Part shown: in pieces, positions 5,167 through 10,598 of the stretch
Layout of the letters: each line of letters begins with the position of its first letter
Numbering within the stretch: the stretch's first letter is position 1
Assembly: GCA_024224995.1 (NCBI GenBank)
Contig: JAAENB010000084.1
Span: 1 to 10,598 of the forward strand
Reading direction: 5' to 3'
Origin: a bacterium
GTDB taxonomy: Bacteria > Spirochaetota > UBA4802 > UBA5550
Length of the DNA stretch: 10,598 nt
Translations under genes and position numbers: made by a program
Notes under the pieces: model-generated
The model's input: the letters and a program-made list of their open reading frames with translations, nothing else
What the model was told of the DNA's origin: nothing
Databases searched by the model: none

Positions 5167-6657
5167 TTATAAATCAATCTCTCTCCCCAGATCAGATGAA
5201 GACAGAGGTATGTTCCCCAGTCTGGCCACTTGGCAGGCTGCGGCAAGAGAACCGAGATATGCACTTTGCCAGATGCCGCATCCTGCTGCCATAGCCATTG
5301 AAGAACATGTCAGCAGAGAATCGCCCGCTCCCACAATATCAACAGGTGATGTATTCATTGCCTGCAGGCGGTCTGTCAGCCATTCGTTTGTTTCTGAAAC
5401 CTCGGCATGAATCAATATCCCCTCTTTGCCAAGGGTCATGAAAATATTCTGAGCCTGTGCTTTTTTTCTTAAATAATCTGCCAGAACAACCAACCCTGAA
5501 TTGAAATCCTGCATAGCAAGTCTTGCTTCCCTCTCTGTCGGTGTAAGCAAAGCCATCCCTTTAAAACGTGAAACATCGCCTACCTGTGAAGAAGACTGGC
5601 TGTCTGCCACAGCCAGAATATTTTTCTGCCTGCAAAGGGACATGATTTCATCCACCAAGGGCTGGGGCAGACATCCGTAATTAAAATCAGAAAATATGAC
5701 AAGCTGGGTATTGTTCAGTATTACAGACAAATCCCGCAAAAATGCCTCCTGGATATCCCTGTTTATCCCGTGATGGCGCAAATGATTCACTCTTAAAAGC
5801 GTTTTACCGTTGGCTCTGAACCTTTGCTTTCGTATTGTGGGTCTGCTTTCATCTTCATATAAATGAGAGTTAACCTCATATTTGTCCAACTGGTTTCTTG
5901 CATAATCTGCGGTTTCATCTTTTCCCACAACTGAGAAAAAGTTGACAACTGCTCCCAGTCCCTGTGCATGGGCAGCAACAATACCGGCTCCTCCGACAAA
6001 TTTTTGATTTAATAATGGTGTGACCACAATAGTAGGATCTTCCTGTGACATTCCCACAGGATCACAGGTAATATATTCATCAACTATAATATCTCCGATA
6101 ACCACAATATTAAGCCAGTGAAATTTTTGAAGAGCGGATTTAAGATCAGCCTTTGTAATCCCGTGGCGATGGAGAAAGTCTTTTGGTTTGATTATAGTGG
6201 AAGAATTCAGGCGTTTTAATTCATCGTGCAAAAGACTGACTGATGAAAAAGTAACATCCCCTGAGCTGAACAGCAGCTTTCCGCCATAGGATTTTACAGC
6301 CTCCAGTTCAGGACTACGCTGATTCTCATGTTCTTTTCCTTTGACAATGATAGCTGGTTTAAGGTGTTCAATGAATTTTTCCGGGGCATCCCGCAAAATA
6401 AAAGCAGTATCAACCCAGGTTGTCGATTTTACACCTTCTAAACGCAGATTTTCCGGCATCACAGCGTTTCCTGTGGCATCGCTATAAACCCCTGCTATCA
6501 GGCAGTCTCCGCATTCCGACGCAAAGCGCAGCATCCGCAAATGCCCGGGATGAACAATATTGAAATTCCCGGAAACAAAGACGATCTTTTCGCGTTTGGC
6601 GAATTTTTCCCTTATATTTAAAAGGGCTTTCATAGAATCAGGATGTAAGTCGGTCAT
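5167..6657 (-). CDS. Bifunctional nucleotidyltransferase-sugar kinase, HldE-like with swapped domain order
   Basis: This 496-aa cytoplasmic enzyme has two domains. Residues about 23-150 are a cytidylyltransferase-fold domain: FVSGNFNIVHPGH (27-39) with the nucleotide-binding HxGH motif at 36-39, GDCLIAGVYSD (50-60), and VKGKEH (105-110) in place of the VKGGDY of HldE. Residues about 180-490 are a PfkB/ribokinase domain: GDIIVDEY (188-195), PVGMSQEDPTIVV like the HldE RISPEAPVPVV segment, GGAG (222-225), PTIRKQRFRANGKTLLRVNH, TPTEREAR, and the catalytic GAGD at 443-446 with Asp446 as base. HldE phosphorylates heptose 7-phosphate and then forms ADP-heptose, but in HldE the kinase comes first and the transferase second. 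Here the order is reversed. Another odd point is DSQSSS where HldE-type kinases have DPK(G). The sugar is probably heptose-like, but this is not certain. The start ATG 6657 has only a weak ribosome binding site; it follows the dehydrogenase gene after 19 nt. Confidence 0.88.
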   Translation of the reverse strand: MTDLHPDSMKALLNIREKFAKREKIVFVSGNFNIVHPGHLRMLRFASECGDCLIAGVYSDATGNAVMPENLRLEGVKSTTWVDTAFILRDAPEKFIEHLKPAIIVKGKEHENQRSPELEAVKSYGGKLLFSSGDVTFSSVSLLHDELKRLNSSTIIKPKDFLHRHGITKADLKSALQKFHWLNIVVIGDIIVDEYITCDPVGMSQEDPTIVVTPLLNQKFVGGAGIVAAHAQGLGAVVNFFSVVGKDETADYARNQLDKYEVNSHLYEDESRPTIRKQRFRANGKTLLRVNHLRHHGINRDIQEAFLRDLSVILNNTQLVIFSDFNYGCLPQPLVDEIMSLCRQKNILAVADSQSSSQVGDVSRFKGMALLTPTEREARLAMQDFNSGLVVLADYLRKKAQAQNIFMTLGKEGILIHAEVSETNEWLTDRLQAMNTSPVDIVGAGDSLLTCSSMAMAAGCGIWQSAYLGSLAAACQVARLGNIPLSSSDLGREIDL

Positions 6658-6676
6658 TGAATACAGTCTTTCCCGG

Positions 6677-7723
6677 TTATTGTTTGTTCGTATCTATCTC
6701 AATCAAAGCCCTGTTTATCTTTCGAGCCTCCAGGTCATCAAGAGCCTGATTGATATCATGAAGTGAATAACGATGGCTTATAAGTTTTTCCAAGGGCAGC
6801 CTGCCGTCAAGGTAATGCTTGGCAAACACAGGGATATCCCTGTCAGGTTTGCAATTTCCTCCCCAGGTTCCGCGGATTTGTTTGCCGCTGATAAGATCAT
6901 GAGGGTTGAGCTTTATTGTATCCCCATCCTTGGGGTGGGAAGCAAAAATACATACTCCCCCGTTAATACGGACAGAGTGAAATGCCTGTTCAATTGTAGT
7001 GGTTAAACCGGCAGATTCTATGCTGTAATCCACGCCTGTTCCGCCAGTTATCTGCCTGATTGCTTCAACAGGATTTTTTTTTGCACTGTTAACAAAATGC
7101 GTTGCACCAAATTCTTTTGCAGTCTTAAGCTTTTCTTCTTCCACATCCACTGCAATAACCATCCTGTTTTCAAACATACGTGTTGCTATCAGTGCGCTGA
7201 GGCCAATTCCTCCTAGTCCGAAAATTGCAATGCTGTTTTCTTTTTTCAATGATATTTCGTTAATAACAATTCCTGCACCCGTTGGCAAAGCACATCCGAA
7301 CAGGACAGCCACATCCAGGGGAACGCCCTCCGGCAGTTTTACACACCTGTTCTCTGAAACCACGGCATATTCACTGAAAGTGACCACTGCACCTGAGTTG
7401 ATGGTTATATCTCCTTTTTTATACTCTGCGCCGGTTACATCCTCGCCTTCACCCCTGATCCACCCTAGGATAACATAATCGCCTACTTTGACTTTGCTGA
7501 CCTTTTCACCAATCTCTGTTACTTTTCCGGATCCTTCGTGACCAAGCAAATGCGGCAGGTATTTGTCTTTGCCTCGGTATCCCCGCACTTCCATTAACTG
7601 GCTGTGACAAATACCACTGTAACGGAGTTTTACTAACACCTGTCCCGGCATAAGTTCAGGAATCTCTATCCCTTCTTCAACAACCAGAGGGGATCCTGTC
7701 TTGTATAAAACAGCGGCTTTCAT
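6677..7723 (-). CDS. Zinc-dependent medium-chain alcohol dehydrogenase
   Basis: This 348-aa MDR-family oxidoreductase has a GroES-like N-terminal domain with catalytic zinc ligands Cys39 (GICHSQ), His62 and Glu63 (GHEGSG, 61-66) and Cys144 (FGCALPTGAG). A Rossmann domain follows with GLGGIG at 169-174, and Asp193 at the end of the second strand (VIAVD) predicts NAD(H) rather than NADP(H). The four-cysteine structural zinc lobe of classical ADHs, expected around residues 90-110, is absent; that loop is a short acidic and glycine-rich stretch without cysteine. The enzyme would oxidise or reduce a hydroxyl or carbonyl, here plausibly on a sugar or cyclitol. The ATG follows the stop of the upstream radical-SAM gene directly (TAAATG), with GAGGG as ribosome binding site, so the two are tightly co-translated. 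Family assignment is secure; the substrate is inferred from context only. Confidence 0.92.
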   Translation of the reverse strand: MKAAVLYKTGSPLVVEEGIEIPELMPGQVLVKLRYSGICHSQLMEVRGYRGKDKYLPHLLGHEGSGKVTEIGEKVSKVKVGDYVILGWIRGEGEDVTGAEYKKGDITINSGAVVTFSEYAVVSENRCVKLPEGVPLDVAVLFGCALPTGAGIVINEISLKKENSIAIFGLGGIGLSALIATRMFENRMVIAVDVEEEKLKTAKEFGATHFVNSAKKNPVEAIRQITGGTGVDYSIESAGLTTTIEQAFHSVRINGGVCIFASHPKDGDTIKLNPHDLISGKQIRGTWGGNCKPDRDIPVFAKHYLDGRLPLEKLISHRYSLHDINQALDDLEARKINRALIEIDTNKQ

Positions 7724-8770
7724 TTATTCCCTCTTAAGAAAACCCGGGCACCCGTCACATATGGAAGGGGACCGCTTAGTGAAATTTTTTTTAAATTTTT
7801 TTGTCTTTGGAGAGTTCCAAACTGAATCAAATGAATCTGATATTACATTGCCAAAATTATATATATCTTTGTCAAGTATCCGACAGCAAGGCGTAAGATA
7901 GCCGTCCGCTGTTATTGCCGGAGCCATGAAAGGGGCCGGGCAAACCTGGGGAGATGGAATAAAACTGTGCTCAATGCAGACAGTCAGATTTTTAAAAGAG
8001 AACTCCGGATTATTAATATAGTTAGTGAGAGAAATTCTGTCATCAACAGACAGACATCCGCTGCTATCTCCCAAATCGTCATAAGGCTGCAAAACAACCT
8101 CCAAGGATCCCAGTATGTCAAGTTCAGCGAAGATTCGGGTAACAGAATCAAAGTTTTTGCTTCCTACCACTGTCCGAATCCCGATTTTCCCGGGATGGTT
8201 TGAGGCAAGTTCCCTGATCCGCGTTTTCAGCTTTTCAACAGATGTGCCGCGACGCAGGATATCTGCAAGGGCCTGATCCAATGTGTCCACAGATATCCAG
8301 AGTTTAGAAAGACCGTTTTTAAAAAGATCAGAATAGTAGCCGATATCATGTGCCATTAAATTAGTTGTAAACATTATTTCATTAAACTTGCCGGAAGATT
8401 TTGCAATGCTGATCATCTCCGGCAAATCAGGGTGAACAGTAGGCTCGCCTATGCCTTGGGGGGTGATGGTATTGGCCCTGGGCAATTCGTTAATGATTTT
8501 CTGAAAGTCCCCGATACTCATATTCCGATTTTTCCACCCCTTGCCTTCATTTAAAGTCCTGTAACAGCCAGCACACTTAAGGTTGCAATAAGTCGTTATT
8601 TCAACGAGAACAGTTCCCAAGTATTGCCTGCGCATGACAGCGTTTTTTGCATAAAGGGCTGAATGCTTAATTGACCAGATTAAACCGTTTTCACGTATCT
8701 GGGAATACAGCAGTGCCAGCCACCAAGGCACTGAACTGCTGATTATGGCCTTTTTTTGTGTTATCTTCAT
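7724..8770 (-). CDS. Radical SAM enzyme with SPASM-type C-terminal domain
   Basis: This 348-aa protein contains the radical-SAM 4Fe-4S motif C-x3-C-x2-C at Cys62, Cys66 and Cys69 (TTYCNLKCAGC), followed by the GEP motif (GIGEPTVHPDLPEM) that contacts S-adenosylmethionine. The C-terminus has a SPASM/Twitch-like auxiliary-cluster region with Cys277 (CPAPFMAP), Cys295-Cys296 (LTPCCR), the typical FGN-x5-6-S-x2-VWNSP segment, and Cys338-x2-Cys341 (CDGCPGF). Such enzymes modify peptides or oxidise small alcohols (for example anSME, BtrN) with S-adenosylmethionine and auxiliary clusters. No precursor-peptide gene is visible nearby, so a sugar or lipid substrate is more likely than a ribosomal peptide. 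The residues before the first cluster (10-50) are moderately hydrophobic and basic. It starts 2 nt after the stop of the upstream B12-type radical-SAM gene and abuts the dehydrogenase gene. Confidence 0.92.
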   Translation of the reverse strand: MKITQKKAIISSSVPWWLALLYSQIRENGLIWSIKHSALYAKNAVMRRQYLGTVLVEITTYCNLKCAGCYRTLNEGKGWKNRNMSIGDFQKIINELPRANTITPQGIGEPTVHPDLPEMISIAKSSGKFNEIMFTTNLMAHDIGYYSDLFKNGLSKLWISVDTLDQALADILRRGTSVEKLKTRIRELASNHPGKIGIRTVVGSKNFDSVTRIFAELDILGSLEVVLQPYDDLGDSSGCLSVDDRISLTNYINNPEFSFKNLTVCIEHSFIPSPQVCPAPFMAPAITADGYLTPCCRILDKDIYNFGNVISDSFDSVWNSPKTKKFKKNFTKRSPSICDGCPGFLKRE

Positions 8771-8772
8771 AA

Positions 8773-10218
8773 CTACTCTTTCCAGTTGACAGTTGCGCCG
8801 AGATTTTTTCTTGTGCGTTTTCTCCAGTCGGCAACTTCAGCGACTGTCACGCCTTCCATATTGGCAATATTCTCTATTTTTTCAGGTGTTTTGAAATTAA
8901 TCCTGTCCCATTCAAAAGCTCGTAATATCTGAACTTCCATATTTGAAAACTCAGATGTTGAAATAATTCCATGCGTATAACCTGAAAGAGCATCATCTTC
9001 CGACGTTATGAATCCCTCTTTCAGACAGACATCCATCAATCTTGTTTTTGGCATGGGCGTGGCAATATGAAAATTTACCATATCAATATCCAACTCATCA
9101 GCAAAAGCAATGGTTCTCCGTATCTGGTCCCAAGTTTCACCGGGCAGGCCGAGAATAAAGTTTGATATAATTTCAAAGCCCAGGGATTTGGCAAGTGAAA
9201 TTACTTCAACAGCTTTTTTGAGGTTGACCGGCTTTTTGATTATCTTAGAAAGAACATCCTGGTCACCGCTTTCTATGGAAACAGTTAGTTGATAACACCC
9301 GCTTGATCTCATCAGTTCCATTATTTCGTGATTTAAGGAAAATATCGCCACATTAGAGCATTTCCATGTAATACCGTATTTTCTGTCAATAATTCCTTGC
9401 ATCACTTCTCTGGCACGCTTTCTGCCATGCAGAAAATGATCATCTACAAAGATTATTTCACGAATACCATGATCATTGCAAAGCCAGTCAATTTCCTGAA
9501 GAATATTTTTTGTGCTGCGCATTCTCACCTTTACCCCGCTGACAGTGGATGCTGCACAGAAAATACACTTATACGGACAACCCCGGCTGCTGATTGTAGT
9601 TGCAAACGGATATTGTCTTGGTATAAGAATATGAGCATATTTAATTGTATGATTACCGTATTCGGACATGTTCAATAATGGGCCGTAATCAGGAAAAGGC
9701 ACCGAATCGAGATCCTGGATAAAATATTTGGGATAATTGATAATTGACTCATTTCCATTCATAAAGGCAATACCGTCTAATTGGGAGATTTTTTCTCCCC
9801 CATTATTCAAAGCCTCCAGAAACCGTGGGAAACGGTGTTCACCTTCCCCTATTACAAAATAATCCACATCAGGCTCATTTACCACTTTTTCAATCATGAC
9901 CGTTGGCAAAACGCCCCCGACAACGACTATTGTATTAGGCAGTTCTTTTTTGACAAGGGCAGCATGATACTTAATTTCTTCAATATATTCCGTTGAAAAA
10001 GAAGTGATGCCGACAACATCAGGCTCCATATCCCTTATTTGCTGTCGTATCTCATTTTCACCCATATTGCTGAAATTGGGATCAAATATTGCAGTTTCAT
10101 ATTCTGGCCCCAGGCATGCCTTCAATATGCCTAAATTATAGGGCATCATTCTCCAGGATCTTTTACCTAAAATCGAATAATTCGGTTGCATCAGCAATAT
10201 TTTTTTTATTTTTTTCAA
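8773..10218 (-). CDS. B12-binding-domain radical SAM protein
   Basis: This 481-aa protein has an N-terminal cobalamin-binding-type Rossmann domain (about 1-145: KKILLMQPNYS, PDVVGITSFS, VVVGGVLPTV, YFVIGEGEH) and then a radical-SAM domain (about 205-400) with C-x3-C-x2-C at Cys214, Cys218 and Cys221 (SRGCPYKCIFC) and later strands IIFVDDHF and FILGLPGET. This layout is that of class B methyltransferase/BchE-type enzymes, which methylate or cyclise unactivated carbons. The classical D-x-H-x-x-G motif for the lower axial histidine is not present (the equivalent region reads FDPNFSNMG), which is common in this superfamily but means cobalamin use must be tested. The start is TTG 10218 with GAGAGG 8 nt upstream; the next Met is residue 10, inside the first conserved strand, so TTG is preferred. 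It is the first gene of the operon. Confidence 0.9.
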   Translation of the reverse strand: MKKIKKILLMQPNYSILGKRSWRMMPYNLGILKACLGPEYETAIFDPNFSNMGENEIRQQIRDMEPDVVGITSFSTEYIEEIKYHAALVKKELPNTIVVVGGVLPTVMIEKVVNEPDVDYFVIGEGEHRFPRFLEALNNGGEKISQLDGIAFMNGNESIINYPKYFIQDLDSVPFPDYGPLLNMSEYGNHTIKYAHILIPRQYPFATTISSRGCPYKCIFCAASTVSGVKVRMRSTKNILQEIDWLCNDHGIREIIFVDDHFLHGRKRAREVMQGIIDRKYGITWKCSNVAIFSLNHEIMELMRSSGCYQLTVSIESGDQDVLSKIIKKPVNLKKAVEVISLAKSLGFEIISNFILGLPGETWDQIRRTIAFADELDIDMVNFHIATPMPKTRLMDVCLKEGFITSEDDALSGYTHGIISTSEFSNMEVQILRAFEWDRINFKTPEKIENIANMEGVTVAEVADWRKRTRKNLGATVNWKE

Positions 10219-10226
10219 TTAGTCAT

Positions 10227-10232
10227 CCTCTC
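10227..10232 (-). promoter_or_regulatory. Ribosome binding site deciding the TTG start
   Basis: On the minus strand GAGAGG lies 8 nt before TTG (10218-10216). The nearer ATG just after the GAGAGG opens only a three-codon frame (M-T-N) whose TGA stop overlaps the TTG, so it cannot start the large protein. The overlap could allow stop-restart coupling. Confidence 0.6.
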
Positions 10233-10398
10233 AATACAAATCAAAGTAAAGAACATACTCTTAACCCTCCCAACCTGGGCCGTTGATTCTGTCGGTTTTT
10301 ACAAATTTTATTCATGCACATTCTATGTCGGGTATTCTGTAAGTGACTGAAAAACGGTGGATGAAAACACGTATCCTGCATGAAAAATTTGCATCCTT

Positions 10399-10531
10399 CA
10401 TTTTGCCTCAAAAGTAGTTGACACTTTCAGAAGGAGTGCCGAAATGAAATTTTGGCAGATTCCCGGGTTCAGTGCCAAAATTTCATTTCGGCACTCCTGT
10501 TGAAAGTGTCAACTACTGTTGGGGCAAAATG
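10399..10531. repeat. 133-bp near-perfect inverted repeat with nested palindromes
   Basis: The left arm (10399-10457) and right arm (10473-10531) are 59 nt each and complementary except at four positions, around a 15-nt loop that contains CCCGGG. Each arm also contains its own small palindrome: TGCCGAAAT-GAA-ATTTTGGCA at 10437-10457 and the mirrored form at 10473-10493. The DNA or RNA could thus fold either as one long hairpin or as two head-to-head small hairpins, like paired REP units. No flanking target duplication is obvious. It lies about 180 nt upstream of the operon's first gene. Its role is unknown; a non-autonomous mobile repeat or a transcription barrier is possible. Confidence 0.9.
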
Positions 10532-10598
10532 CCGATTTAATCATTAGTTTTCCAATATCTGCCTATCCCACAATACTAACTATGTTATACAAGAATCA

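Larger units (their letters stand above)
10219..10598. other. Spacer upstream of the six-gene operon
   Basis: No supported protein gene is present. The part next to the operon (10233-10398) has no sigma-54 match and no convincing -35/-10 pair on the minus strand, although TAGAAT near 10323 could be a -10 box. The rest is taken up by the 133-bp inverted repeat at 10399-10531. The last 67 bases to the edge show nothing recognisable. Confidence 0.7.

Noticed and set aside
7724..8770. RiPP-maturation radical SAM/SPASM enzyme
   Set aside because: No precursor peptide, peptidase or recognition-element gene is seen nearby, and the neighbours are sugar genes.
10219..10398. Riboswitch (for example cobalamin) before the B12-type gene
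   Set aside because: I could not find a B12-box-like conserved core or a terminator/anti-terminator pair; only weak 4-bp stems are visible.

Overview
The window looks like a chromosomal piece of a Gram-negative, probably anaerobic bacterium of moderate GC, with AT-rich spacers. The two radical-SAM genes, the envelope-sugar genes and the style of the intergenic palindromes suggest a deltaproteobacterial (Desulfobacterota-like) host. That assignment is inference only; there is no rRNA or marker gene to confirm it.

Layout. (1) Bases 1-276, minus strand: the 5' end of a secreted-protein gene that runs off the left edge. It has a GTG start, a clear signal peptide and a near-perfect sigma-54 (-24/-12) promoter at 355-370. 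The visible mature N-terminus resembles PEP-CTERM-type surface proteins, but the C-terminus that would prove this lies outside. (2) Bases 277-1131: a long AT-rich spacer. It holds GTTACAC-type repeats (possible activator sites), a 17-bp hairpin followed on the minus strand by a T-rich tract, and a complete 89-bp MITE-like insertion at 1018-1106 with 17-bp perfect terminal inverted repeats, a 9-bp target duplication and a nested 33-bp palindrome. (3) Bases 1132-3057, plus strand: a 641-aa polytopic membrane protein of GT-C glycosyltransferase type (DUF2142-like), followed by a terminator hairpin shared with the convergent operon. (4) Bases 10218 down to 3098, minus strand: a compact six-gene operon. 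In order of transcription it encodes a B12-binding-type radical SAM enzyme, a radical SAM/SPASM enzyme, a zinc-dependent alcohol dehydrogenase, a bifunctional nucleotidyltransferase-sugar kinase with HldE domains in reversed order, a GT9/heptosyltransferase-like glycosyltransferase, and a flippase-like (LPG-synthase TM/UPF0104) membrane protein. Most junctions are 1-nt overlaps or gaps of 0-19 nt. (5) Bases 10219-10598: a spacer dominated by a 133-bp near-perfect inverted repeat.

How the genes may work together: the kinase and nucleotidyltransferase would make an activated sugar (heptose-like by homology). The dehydrogenase and the two radical SAM enzymes could modify that sugar or a lipid acceptor. 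The GT9-like enzyme would transfer it, and the two membrane proteins would act on lipid-linked or surface glycan. This is an envelope glycan or glycolipid locus whose exact product cannot be read from the sequence. The most unusual items are the swapped HldE architecture, the gene combination, the fresh-looking MITE just ahead of the GT-C gene, and the 133-bp nested palindrome.
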